This document shows positions 26,162 through 34,796 of a stretch of DNA of 50,965 bases, one piece after another. Location: the NCBI GenBank assembly GCA_030646755.1, contig JAUSKU010000018.1, positions 1 through 50,965 of the forward strand. The letters run 5' to 3'. Made by a program: the position numbers and the translations under genes. Source of the DNA: Deltaproteobacteria bacterium (GTDB taxonomy: Bacteria > Desulfobacterota > JAENJC01). Numbering within the stretch: position 1 is the first letter of the stretch; every line of letters begins with the position of its first letter. The notes beneath the pieces are model-generated. The model was given only the letters and a program-made list of their open reading frames with translations. It was not told where the DNA came from and ran no database searches.

Positions 26162-27703
26162 ATGAAAGACAAAAGTATAATCCTTAAATTCATATTATTA
26201 ACGCTTTTTGCTACCTGTAGTTGTAGCGGAGGAGGCAACGGGGAAGATAGCGAGAACACGGCTCCTCCCTCAATTTCTTTTGAGGGGGAAACAATCAGCT
26301 ATGACTGGTACACCCCTGTCATAGTCGACATAAACAATGACGGTTATCTTGAGGCGCTTGGAACCATCAATGACGGTAGCGGGAGCTTGACTGCCGTTCC
26401 TTACACAACCTTGGGACTAAGCAGCCTCTTTGCCGACGGGAGAGTCAACCGGGACTGCAGGGTTGCGGATTTCAACGGAGACGGATATCCGGACATCGTC
26501 TGCAACACCTATTCCCCTTCAGAAGCATATAGTACAATAAGTGCCGGATGTAATGGTGATTATAACCCTGAGTCAAAAGCGAGGCTGTTTTTTAATAACG
26601 GCGACGGCACCTTTACAGAAAGCGACGCATTTAGTCAGTTGTATATAAGGGGTTTTGGCGAGACAATCCTTGTGGCTGATTTCAATAACGACGGGGCTCT
26701 CGATATATTCCTACCATATTATTCTCAATGCAGCCCCAATGAGCATTCCTACCTGCTTATTAATGATGGCCACGGAGTGTTCTACGATGTATCCACAAGC
26801 GCCGGTATTGGCCTGAAAAACCGTCCTGTGAATCTGCGTGTCGAGGGTGCTCAGGCTTTGGATTTCAATCTGGATGGGTGGATCGATTTCTATGCCGCCG
26901 GGCACCTTTTCATGAACAACGGAGATCTCACATTTAATGACGTTAGAGAAGAACTTGGGTTACCTGAACTCTTCGATGAAGGAATTAAATTCTTAGACTG
27001 GAATAATGACGGGTATCTGGATCTTGTCATTCACCACCCGAGCACCGGACCCGCCCTTTATGAGTTCGATGGGCAGATGTTTAATCCTGCGGATGTGGTC
27101 CCTTCCTATTCTTATGAGGAGAGCTATGGGATGAATATTTACGACCTTAACAACGACGGCAGAGAAGATATCTTTGCATCGGGGGGCAGTCTCCATGATA
27201 CTGTTATTCTCTTAAACAATGGGAAGGGTTTTGAGAGAAGTAAGCCCACAGAAATGGATTCATGGGGAAACGATATAATAGCCTTTGCAGATATCGACAG
27301 AGATGGTAGGATCGATGTAATAAAGAGAGTATTGCCTACCGATAATTCAACTGAGGGTGTCATCGAAGGCACTGAAGGAGGTCTGAATTATTATCGCAAC
27401 AACTCCTCGATACCGGAGAATAGTTTTTTTTATTTGGAAGTAGTAGGTAGTAACGGGGAAAGAAATCAGCAAGGTCGGGTGGTTAAAATCATTCCACAAA
27501 GGGACGGTAATGTTACTTTTACACGAGTCATAGAAAGCGGTTCTGGATATATGGCCCAAAATCAATATGAACTCTTAGTTGGTACACCTTATACAGAGTC
27601 GCACAGCGTTCAAGTATTTTTTCCTGGCAGTGTTGTAGAATTCATAATTAATCCAGGTGAAAGGAAGCGGGTATTTCAAGACGGAAGGATAGAAAGCTAT
27701 TAG
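26162..27703 (+). CDS. FG-GAP/VCBS-repeat lipoprotein with ASPIC/UnbV-like end
   Basis: A lipoprotein signal (IILKFILLTLFATCSCSGGG) offers Cys19 or Cys21 as the lipidated residue. The body carries at least seven calcium-binding loops of the form DxNxDGxxD (DINNDGYLE, DFNGDGYPD, DFNNDGALD, DFNLDGWID, DWNNDGYLD, DLNNDGRED, DIDRDGRID), indicating an integrin-like beta propeller. The last ~90 residues (VVKIIPQRDGNVTF to NPGERKRVF) resemble the ASPIC/UnbV domain of CRTAC1 homologues. It should sit on the periplasmic or outer face of a membrane. It is surrounded by glycosyltransferases, so a glycan-binding or anchoring role is plausible but inferred. Confidence 0.82.
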   Translation: MKDKSIILKFILLTLFATCSCSGGGNGEDSENTAPPSISFEGETISYDWYTPVIVDINNDGYLEALGTINDGSGSLTAVPYTTLGLSSLFADGRVNRDCRVADFNGDGYPDIVCNTYSPSEAYSTISAGCNGDYNPESKARLFFNNGDGTFTESDAFSQLYIRGFGETILVADFNNDGALDIFLPYYSQCSPNEHSYLLINDGHGVFYDVSTSAGIGLKNRPVNLRVEGAQALDFNLDGWIDFYAAGHLFMNNGDLTFNDVREELGLPELFDEGIKFLDWNNDGYLDLVIHHPSTGPALYEFDGQMFNPADVVPSYSYEESYGMNIYDLNNDGREDIFASGGSLHDTVILLNNGKGFERSKPTEMDSWGNDIIAFADIDRDGRIDVIKRVLPTDNSTEGVIEGTEGGLNYYRNNSSIPENSFFYLEVVGSNGERNQQGRVVKIIPQRDGNVTFTRVIESGSGYMAQNQYELLVGTPYTESHSVQVFFPGSVVEFIINPGERKRVFQDGRIESY

Positions 27704-27890
27704 CCTTGATTGGAGGCTCAAATGCCGAATATAACTATAATTATCAGCAGAAGTTCTCCTGCCCTGAAGGATGTTGATAAGTTAAACCTTGTTCAAATTT
27801 AACTTGTACATACTCTCAGAGATAATGGGAAAATGATTTTGAGTTGTAATAGACAAACTGGTATATTTTGAATGACCGTAAAAGGCAGAA

Positions 27891-28895
27891 ATGATAAGAG
27901 TAAGTGTTATTATTGTCAATTATAATGGGAAAGGCCTTACCGTCGGCTGTTTAAAGGTATTAGAAAGGCAGACGTTTAGGAATTTTGAAGTTCTTGTGGT
28001 GGACAATGCCTCCTCCGATGACTCTTTATATGAAATTCAGAGGTTTTTAAAAGAACATTCTGAGGGATTTCAAATAAAATTAATCCCACTTGATAACAAT
28101 ACAGGCTTTAGCGGTGGAAACGTTGTGGGGTTGAAACATGCTTCCGGTGAACACATCGCCCTCCTGAACAACGATACGGAGCCAGGTGAAAGGTGGCTCG
28201 AAGAATTGGTCAACGCAATGGATAAAGCTCCGGAGGTTGGCATATGTGCATCGAAGTTGATTGCTTATGGAACCGACATCATAGACAGTGCTGGCGACGG
28301 TTTTTCAACCTCCTTGAAAGGGTTCAAGAGAGGAGAAGGCGAAAACTTATCTCTTTATGAGAAACAGGAGTATATCTTTGGCGCCTGTGCTGGAGCAGCA
28401 CTCTATAGAAGAACGATGATAGAAAAAATCGGATTTCTAGATGAAGATTTTTTCCTTATTCATGAGGATACCGATCTGAATCTAAGAGCCCAGATTTATG
28501 GGTGGAAGGTTTTATATGTTCCTAAAGCACTGGTATATCACAAGGTGAGGTCCACTATAGGAAATATGAGTAAAATGGCGCTTTATTATACGTTGAGAAA
28601 CAGTGAGTTTGTGCGCATAAAGAATATTCCAGCTTCCCTTTTTCCCCGAAAAGCGCCGGAGCTAATTCTCGGCACACTGGCGGAAATAGTATATTTTGGT
28701 ATCAGATACCATAGTCCACTCCTTTATCTTAAGGCAAAGATGGATGTTGTTAAGATGCTACCTGTTATGTTAAAAAAGAGAAGGGCTATAATGGGGTCAA
28801 TGCAAATAACCAATGAGGAATTGCTTAAGATAATGACTCCTGTATTCGAAAAGAAATTCTTAAAAAATAAGATTAGGAAGTTTATCTTTGGTTAA
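27891..28895 (+). CDS. Family 2 glycosyltransferase (rhamnosyltransferase-like)
   Basis: GT-A fold enzyme of 334 residues: VSVIIVNYNGKGLTVGCL, VVDNASSDDS, NTGFSGGNVVGL and LLNNDTEPGERWL (with NND in the place of DxD) match the WbbL-like GT2 group that often transfers rhamnose from dTDP-rhamnose. EDTDLNLRAQIYGWKVLYVP is the C-terminal catalytic ED block. It ends in an amphipathic basic tail. Its stop overlaps the TTG start of the next GT2. Between 27704 and 27890 I see no gene. Confidence 0.85.
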   Translation: MIRVSVIIVNYNGKGLTVGCLKVLERQTFRNFEVLVVDNASSDDSLYEIQRFLKEHSEGFQIKLIPLDNNTGFSGGNVVGLKHASGEHIALLNNDTEPGERWLEELVNAMDKAPEVGICASKLIAYGTDIIDSAGDGFSTSLKGFKRGEGENLSLYEKQEYIFGACAGAALYRRTMIEKIGFLDEDFFLIHEDTDLNLRAQIYGWKVLYVPKALVYHKVRSTIGNMSKMALYYTLRNSEFVRIKNIPASLFPRKAPELILGTLAEIVYFGIRYHSPLLYLKAKMDVVKMLPVMLKKRRAIMGSMQITNEELLKIMTPVFEKKFLKNKIRKFIFG

Positions 28896-29799
28896 GGCAT
28901 CGGTTATAATTCCCACAAGAAATGGAGAACAGAACGTTGGACAACTCCTTGCTACGCTGAAGCAACAGTCTGTAAAGCCGTCCCAGATATTGATAGTCGA
29001 CTCCTCCTCTGAAGATGATACTTTAAAGATATGTGAGGCCTTTGATGTTGACTTAATTAAGATAAATGCCGGAAGCTTTAATCATGGGGGCACAAGAAAC
29101 ATGGCGGCCTCAAAAGCTACCGGAGATATACTGATTTATATGACCCAGGATGCTGCATTAAGAGATTCTACGGTGCTTGCTATCCTGCTTAATTCTTTAG
29201 AAGATCCGAGTGTTGCTGCTGTTTACGGCAGGCAAGTACCGCGAGAGGATGCGAACCCTATTGAGAGATTTGCAAGGTATTTTAATTATCCTTCTAACAA
29301 TATGACGAAAGGTTTGAAAGACCTTCCTGCCTTGGGAGTGAAGACATTCTTTTTCTCCAATGTCTTCTCCGCTGTCAGGAAGAATGCCTTTGAAAAGGTA
29401 GGTGGATTCCCTGATAATACGATAATGAACGAGGATATGTTCCTTGCTGCAAGGCTTATTCAAAACGGTTATAAGATAGCATATCAGGCCGATGCCGTTG
29501 TCTACCATTCCCATAGCTACTCCTTGTCTACACAGTTTAAAAGGTATTTCGATATAGGGGTTTTTTTCAGTAGAAACCGCTGGATCATGGATTTGGCTAA
29601 GTCAGAGAGGGAGGGGATCAGGTATTTAAAAGAACTGCTTGTTTATTTGATTGCTAACAAGGAGTGGTTCTGGCTGCCTTATGCAATTTTTGAGACCATG
29701 CTCAGGTTCTTCGGGTATAGGATAGGTCTTATAGAGGGCAGCCTCCCTTTGTGGTTTAAGAAAAGGATAAGTTATAATAAAAGCTTCTGGATTGGGTAG
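28888..29799 (+). CDS. Family 2 glycosyltransferase (rhamnosyltransferase-like)
   Basis: A 303-residue GT2 enzyme: ASVIIPTRNGEQNVGQLL, VDSSSEDDTL, NHGGTRNMAA and MTQDAALRD (QDA as the metal site), followed by VAAVYGRQVPREDANPIERF, a pattern characteristic of O-antigen rhamnosyltransferases. MNEDMFLAARLIQNGYKI holds the catalytic acid. It starts at TTG 28888 inside the previous gene, indicating coupling. With rmlD broken in this locus, the donor would need rmlD elsewhere or be another 6-deoxyhexose. Confidence 0.87.
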   Translation: MVKASVIIPTRNGEQNVGQLLATLKQQSVKPSQILIVDSSSEDDTLKICEAFDVDLIKINAGSFNHGGTRNMAASKATGDILIYMTQDAALRDSTVLAILLNSLEDPSVAAVYGRQVPREDANPIERFARYFNYPSNNMTKGLKDLPALGVKTFFFSNVFSAVRKNAFEKVGGFPDNTIMNEDMFLAARLIQNGYKIAYQADAVVYHSHSYSLSTQFKRYFDIGVFFSRNRWIMDLAKSEREGIRYLKELLVYLIANKEWFWLPYAIFETMLRFFGYRIGLIEGSLPLWFKKRISYNKSFWIG

Positions 29800-29887
29800 T
29801 TGACAGGGAAAAACTTGGGACTGGTTCTAACTTAGCTTCTGCAAATAAGGGCTTGATATTGATACTACAAGGTATTTTATTTGAGAA

Positions 29888-31258
29888 ATGTGGATATCCC
29901 TGAAAGGAATTGATAACGTGAAGATTCTAAAGACGATTCCAATCCCTTTAGCCTGGCATAACGCTGATACGCATATGAAAGAAGTTATCCAAGGGGCTTC
30001 AGTAGCTTTTTCCCTGAAGCTCATAGGTGCCGGTTTAAATTTTGCATTCAATCTGTTGTTGGCCAGAATGCTTGGAGCAGAAGGTGCAGGGATCTACTTT
30101 TTGGCTCTAACAATTGCAACCTTTGCTGCGATATTTGGCCGCATTGGTCTGGACAATGCATTACTGCGTTTCACTGCTGCGAATGCATCTAATAGAAATT
30201 GGGCAGCCGTAAAAGGAATCTACCAAAAAGGAATTTTTCTGGTTCTCACGGCTTCCATCATATCCTCAATTGTTATGTATACAATATCCCCATGGCTTGC
30301 AGAATATTTGTTTTTTAAACCAGAGTTGACTAAACATTTTCGGTTAATGGCACTGGCTGTTACGCCGATGGCCCTTTTCATACTCCATGCCGAAATGCTC
30401 AAGGGGCTTAAATTAATCTTTTGCTCCCAAATGATAGAAGGTGTAACTGTTCCATTCATTTCACTAATAGGGCTTTACTTCTTAGGCAATATGTTTGGTG
30501 TAAGAGGAGGAATATGGGCGTATATTATTGCAACCGTATTTACTACTCTATTGGGATATATGTTATGGAAAGTTGCAACTCCCAAGACCAAAGGCTTAGA
30601 GGGGAAATTTTTAATTAAAGATTTATTGCACAGCAGCATGCCTCTTTTTGTTGTATCGGTAATGAATTTACTCATGATGTGGACCGGAAGCATAATGTTG
30701 GGCATTTGGGGCACCAAAGCAGACGTAGGAGTCTTCAATATTGCATCTCGCACAGCCGCTCTTTTAAGCTTTATTCTCATCGCTGTTAACAGCATCTCGG
30801 CGCCAAAATTTGCTGCAATGTACAGACAAGGAGACATTCAGTCGCTCGGGACTTTGACCCGTTGTTCTTCAAAAATAATGGCCATTTTAGCCAGCCCTAT
30901 CTTGTTAATTTTTGTTCTGGTTCCTGAGCAGGTAATGGGTTTATTCGGTCCTCAATTTCTTGAAGGGGCGCTAGTCCTTTCAATATTGGCAATCGGGCAA
31001 TTTATAAATGTTGCAACTGGTTCGGTGGGATATTTGCTGCTAATGAGCGGGAATGAGCATTTAATGAGGAACACCATTACTGTGTCAGCGCTTCTAAACG
31101 TATTCCTGAATCTCATTATGATTAAATCAGGAGGAGTTATAGGTGTCGCGGTTGCAACAGCCATAAGCCTTGCTGGTATGAATTTGGTTTTGGCATATTT
31201 GGTATGGTCACGCCTGAAAATTTGGACGCTCCCTATTATATGGGGAAACCATAAGTAA
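29888..31258 (+). CDS. Wzx-type polysaccharide flippase
   Basis: A polytopic MOP-superfamily protein of about 456 residues with roughly 12-14 helices. It begins with the family-typical VAFSLKLIGAGLNFAFNLLL and LGAEGAGIYF. Wzx proteins flip undecaprenyl-linked repeat units across the inner membrane. The ATG at 29888 has no clear ribosome site; GTG at 29918 has AAAGGA at 29903 and may be the real start. Its presence together with Wzm/Wzt in one locus is unusual. Confidence 0.85.
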   Translation: MWISLKGIDNVKILKTIPIPLAWHNADTHMKEVIQGASVAFSLKLIGAGLNFAFNLLLARMLGAEGAGIYFLALTIATFAAIFGRIGLDNALLRFTAANASNRNWAAVKGIYQKGIFLVLTASIISSIVMYTISPWLAEYLFFKPELTKHFRLMALAVTPMALFILHAEMLKGLKLIFCSQMIEGVTVPFISLIGLYFLGNMFGVRGGIWAYIIATVFTTLLGYMLWKVATPKTKGLEGKFLIKDLLHSSMPLFVVSVMNLLMMWTGSIMLGIWGTKADVGVFNIASRTAALLSFILIAVNSISAPKFAAMYRQGDIQSLGTLTRCSSKIMAILASPILLIFVLVPEQVMGLFGPQFLEGALVLSILAIGQFINVATGSVGYLLLMSGNEHLMRNTITVSALLNVFLNLIMIKSGGVIGVAVATAISLAGMNLVLAYLVWSRLKIWTLPIIWGNHK

Positions 31259-31274
31259 AAGTAAGAGATGGAAA

Positions 31275-32180
31275 ATGGACAAACAATTAGGATTTATTAT
31301 TATTGGTGCACAAAAATCTGGAACCACGTCGCTTCATAAGTATCTTTCATGTCATCCGCAAATATGGATGCCGTCGGAAAAAGAAGCACCATTCTTTAGT
31401 CAGGATGAATTATATAATAAAGGGTGGGATAGATACAGTGCAGAATATTTTTACGACGCGCCTCATGACAAAATTTGGGGGAAGGCCACACCACATTATA
31501 TGATAGATATGAGGGTTCCTGGTAGAATAGCCAAATTAATGCCCGAAGTAAAACTAATTGTCTTGTTAAGACATCCCTTAAAACGTGCTTTATCTCATTA
31601 TAAGATGTTAGTTAGGCTGGGGGTAGAGCATCGAACATTTGAAATAGCCATTAAAGAGTCTTTGAGAGAAAGCTCTTTGAAGATCGCTAGAACACTAAGT
31701 TCCTTGCCAGAAAATGAAGAAAGGCTTATTGTTACTAACGGGGAATATGGAAGGATCATGGAAGAATATCTTAAGTATTTTGATAAAGAGCAATTATTAA
31801 TTCTTTTTACCGATGATTTAAAAGACAACCCTAAGTTAATATTGGAAAAAGTTTATTTTTTTCTATGTATTTCTACCGATTATCTGTCGCCGAATATAGG
31901 TAAAATTTACCACATGGGCGGCGTAAGGATGCGATTCCCGCAGATTGAAAATTTAAGACAGGTTGCATATATTCGGGCAACTTGGCACATCTTACCTGAA
32001 AGATTTAGACGAAATTTAATGTATTGGTTTAATCAATGGAGAGCTATCCCGGATAAAGAAAACGAATCATCGTACATTTCTTATGAGACTACTCAGTTGC
32101 TGAAAACCCATTATAAAAAAGATATCGAGCTTTTTGAAAGCTTGTTTGGTTTAAAAACGCCTTGGGTTGACATAAAGTAA
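31275..32180 (+). CDS. PAPS-dependent sulfotransferase
   Basis: A compact 301-residue sulfotransferase: the 5'-phosphosulfate loop GAQKSGTTSLHKYLSCHP (about residues 9-26) and the 3'-phosphate motif LLRHPLKRALSHYKML are both clear. KATPHYM in between fits the heparan/carbohydrate sulfotransferase group. It starts 17 bases after the flippase gene and lacks the coiled coil of the sulfotransferase at 7369. It probably sulfates an internal sugar of the same polymer. No PAPS synthesis genes are in the window. Confidence 0.85.
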   Translation: MDKQLGFIIIGAQKSGTTSLHKYLSCHPQIWMPSEKEAPFFSQDELYNKGWDRYSAEYFYDAPHDKIWGKATPHYMIDMRVPGRIAKLMPEVKLIVLLRHPLKRALSHYKMLVRLGVEHRTFEIAIKESLRESSLKIARTLSSLPENEERLIVTNGEYGRIMEEYLKYFDKEQLLILFTDDLKDNPKLILEKVYFFLCISTDYLSPNIGKIYHMGGVRMRFPQIENLRQVAYIRATWHILPERFRRNLMYWFNQWRAIPDKENESSYISYETTQLLKTHYKKDIELFESLFGLKTPWVDIK

Positions 32181-32226
32181 TCTCTAAGACATACTAAATT
32201 TTTTTTGAGGGATTCGCTGGAAAGTT

Positions 32227-32904
32227 ATGAGTAAGATGAAGATAAACCCGATTTATAATGAAAAAGAGGACGATTACTTCCGGAATCTCCGCAGCGAGAT
32301 ACTCCCTTTATTGCCCAACGGCGATATGGGGCGTGTGTTGGAAGTAGGTTGTGGCACAGGCGACACCCTGGACTATATTAAGAACGCAACACATTGCGAA
32401 TGGGTATGCGGGGTGGAACTTTTTCATGAAGCGGCGGAGGAGGCGCGGGGAAAGCTGGATGAGGTATATGAAGGAGATATTGAGAAAATCAATTTACCCA
32501 TAGAAGAAGGTTCATTAGATGTTGTTCTCTGTTTAGATGTCCTGGAACACTTGATAGACCCTTGGAGTGTTGTCCATAAGTTAGACATGCTTATAAAACC
32601 CGGTGGCGTACTAATAGCAAGTATCCCGAATGTCCGTCATTTCAAAGCCTCTTTTCCTCTCTTTTTTCTCGGACAGTGGGATTACAGGGATGCCGGGATA
32701 TTGGACAGTACCCATCTAAGGTTTTTTGTTCGGGAGACAGCCGTAAAATTGATGGAGTGTTCAGGTCTTACAGTTGATATGGTTAAAGCTACAGGATTTG
32801 AGAAAGGCAGTAAAAGCAGAACTATTAATATATTGACTTTTTCACTATTCAGGCCTTTTCTTGAGGTTCAATACTTGATAAGGGCAAAAAAGTCTCTTGG
32901 TTGA
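32227..32904 (+). CDS. Class I SAM-dependent methyltransferase
   Basis: A 225-residue methyltransferase with canonical motif I VLEVGCGTGDTLDYI (about residues 38-52), an acidic GVELFHEA, and SLDVVLCLDVLEHLIDPW with KPGGVLIASIPNVRHF. The SIPNVRHF ending is common in glycan-locus methyltransferases, often on the ubiE/COQ5-like branch acting on sugars. Its stop overlaps the possible TTG start of the following phosphotransferase. Confidence 0.83.
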   Translation: MSKMKINPIYNEKEDDYFRNLRSEILPLLPNGDMGRVLEVGCGTGDTLDYIKNATHCEWVCGVELFHEAAEEARGKLDEVYEGDIEKINLPIEEGSLDVVLCLDVLEHLIDPWSVVHKLDMLIKPGGVLIASIPNVRHFKASFPLFFLGQWDYRDAGILDSTHLRFFVRETAVKLMECSGLTVDMVKATGFEKGSKSRTINILTFSLFRPFLEVQYLIRAKKSLG

Positions 32905-34318
32905 GTTCTATATGCTAAAAAAACACGCTAAGTTTTTTGAAAACATACTCTTTATTGCCGACCTTATTGTTATAGTTCTGGCTTGGCTATTTTCGTATTA
33001 TATCCGCTTTTACAGCGGCGTTATGCCAGTTGAAAAAGGTATTCCTTCTTTCCAAATTTATCTTTACCTCATCGCTCCTATCCTCTTCATATGGGGCTTT
33101 GTGTTTAATGCTTTCGAGCTTTACAGGCCAAAGAGGTTGTCGTCTTATATCGATGAGATATTTGATATAGCCAAGGCTTGCTCTTTTTCTGTTCTCATAC
33201 TTGTATCACTTACCTTTTTCTTCAGGCAGTATGATTATTCCCGCCTTATGTTTGCGACCTTCTGGGCAATGACCATAGTTGTAATGATGGTTGAAAGGAT
33301 TGTATTTCGAGAGGTCTTGAGATATCTGAGGAGAAAGGGATATAATCTTAGATTCGCGGTTATTGTCGGAACCGGGAAGACGGCAGAGGATATATTTAAA
33401 AGGATAGATATTCACCCAGAACTCGGAATAAAGGTAGTTGGCTTCTTATCTTCAAATCCTGGATATCTTCAGGATGATAAAAAAGGTAGAATTCCTGTCC
33501 TTGGAACATACGATAATATTAAAGATGTAATAAAAAATAATAAAATAGACCAGATCATTGTAGCCCTGTCAACCGAGGAACATCATGTTACAATTGACGT
33601 GTTAAAAAGGATTGATGACGAAATGGTAGATATAAAGGTTATTCCAGACCTCTGGGAGTTCATGACTCTTAGGGGAGGCATTGATGAACTGGATGGGCTG
33701 CCTATAATAACCCTTCAGGATACGCCGTTATACGGCTGGAATATTGTTTTAAAGAGGGCTACAGATATAGGTCTTTCCATAATTGCTATAATCATAACGG
33801 CGCCAGTGATGATTCTGATTTCCGTCGTCAACAAGCGGACATCTCCAGGCCCCATATTATATAAGCAGGAGAGGATGGGACTTGACGGCAAGACCTTTGA
33901 CATGCTTAAGTTTCGTTCCATGCAGGTGGACGCCGAGGCCCAGAGTGGAGCTGTTTGGGCAAAAGAGAATGATCCCAGAAGGACGAGACTGGGCACTTTC
34001 CTTAGAAAGACGAGCCTTGATGAACTTCCGCAGTTCTTTAATGTACTAAAGGGAGATATGAGCATTGTTGGACCGAGGCCGGAAAGGCCTGTCTTTATAG
34101 AGGAGTTCAGAAAAAATATCCCCGGCTACATGCTCAGACATAAGATGAAGGCCGGGATTACAGGATGGGCACAGGTAAATGGATGGCGGGGTAACACCTC
34201 GTTGGAGAAAAGGATTGAATGCGACTTGTACTACATCGAAAACTGGTCCCTTTGGCTTGATATAAAGATCATGTGGCTCACTGTCTGGAAGGGGCTTTTG
34301 AACAAGAATGCGTATTGA
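32897..34318 (+). CDS. wcaJ: Undecaprenyl-phosphate hexose-1-phosphate transferase (WcaJ-type)
   Basis: This polytopic polyprenyl glycosylphosphotransferase loads the first sugar phosphate on undecaprenyl phosphate. N-terminal helices are followed by a cytoplasmic Rossmann-like segment (VIVGTGKTAEDIFKRI). The C-terminal catalytic domain has KRATDIGLS, SPGPILYKQERMG, KFRSM, LDELPQFFNVLKGDMSIVGP and GITGWAQVNGWRG. Glucose or galactose is the usual sugar in this group. ATG at 32912 (MLKKHAKFF) is a more natural start than TTG at 32897. It closes the glycan locus just before the tRNA genes. Confidence 0.9.
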   Translation: MVEFYMLKKHAKFFENILFIADLIVIVLAWLFSYYIRFYSGVMPVEKGIPSFQIYLYLIAPILFIWGFVFNAFELYRPKRLSSYIDEIFDIAKACSFSVLILVSLTFFFRQYDYSRLMFATFWAMTIVVMMVERIVFREVLRYLRRKGYNLRFAVIVGTGKTAEDIFKRIDIHPELGIKVVGFLSSNPGYLQDDKKGRIPVLGTYDNIKDVIKNNKIDQIIVALSTEEHHVTIDVLKRIDDEMVDIKVIPDLWEFMTLRGGIDELDGLPIITLQDTPLYGWNIVLKRATDIGLSIIAIIITAPVMILISVVNKRTSPGPILYKQERMGLDGKTFDMLKFRSMQVDAEAQSGAVWAKENDPRRTRLGTFLRKTSLDELPQFFNVLKGDMSIVGPRPERPVFIEEFRKNIPGYMLRHKMKAGITGWAQVNGWRGNTSLEKRIECDLYYIENWSLWLDIKIMWLTVWKGLLNKNAY

Positions 34319-34345
34319 AAGGTTAAGAGCAAGAGGTGAATAAAT

Positions 34346-34421
<76 letters not shown>

Positions 34422-34467
34422 GTGTAAATTGGTTCGTACCTTCATAATGAGGGTAACGAATTTTTGT

Positions 34468-34496
34468 ATATTATCTTTTTTGATTTCATTTTGCAA
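34468..34496 (-). promoter_or_regulatory. Promoter for tRNA-Glu
   Basis: Reading the minus strand, TTGCAA (34496-34491) and TAATAT (34473-34468) are separated by 17 bases, a good sigma-70 promoter about 46 bases upstream of the tRNA. Confidence 0.55.
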
Positions 34497-34519
34497 GGCT
34501 TTTTTATATTCAGCCTTGC
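34493..34519. repeat. Hairpin between the divergent tRNA promoters
   Basis: GCAAGGCT (34493-34500) and AGCCTTGC (34512-34519) form a perfect 8-bp inverted repeat between the two tRNA promoters. Confidence 0.45.
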
Positions 34520-34532
34520 AGCTGAAAAAAGC

Positions 34533-34562
34533 TTGACAAAAAGAGCCCCTTTCCGCTATCTT
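34533..34562 (+). promoter_or_regulatory. Promoter for tRNA-Phe
   Basis: TTGACA (34533-34538) and TATCTT (34557-34562) are spaced by 18 bases, 16 bases before the tRNA-Phe 5' end. It is a strong sigma-70-like arrangement. Confidence 0.65.
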
Positions 34563-34578
34563 AAATGTTCTTAAAAAC

Positions 34579-34654
<76 letters not shown>

Positions 34655-34665
34655 TGAACTGTCAT

Positions 34666-34696
34666 GCCCCACAGAGTTTGTCTGTGGGGCTTTTTT
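34666..34696 (+). terminator. Rho-independent terminator after tRNA-Phe
   Basis: GCCCCACAGA (34666-34675) pairs perfectly with TCTGTGGGGC (34681-34690) over a 5-base loop, followed by six T. Confidence 0.93.
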
Positions 34697-34796
34697 ATTC
34701 CCCCCTTCCCTTTCAGATGTCATGTTGACAAAGGGGTTTTGGATATGTAAATATCGTTCTGTAAATAATCCAATATCCTAAGGAGCATATACCGTA

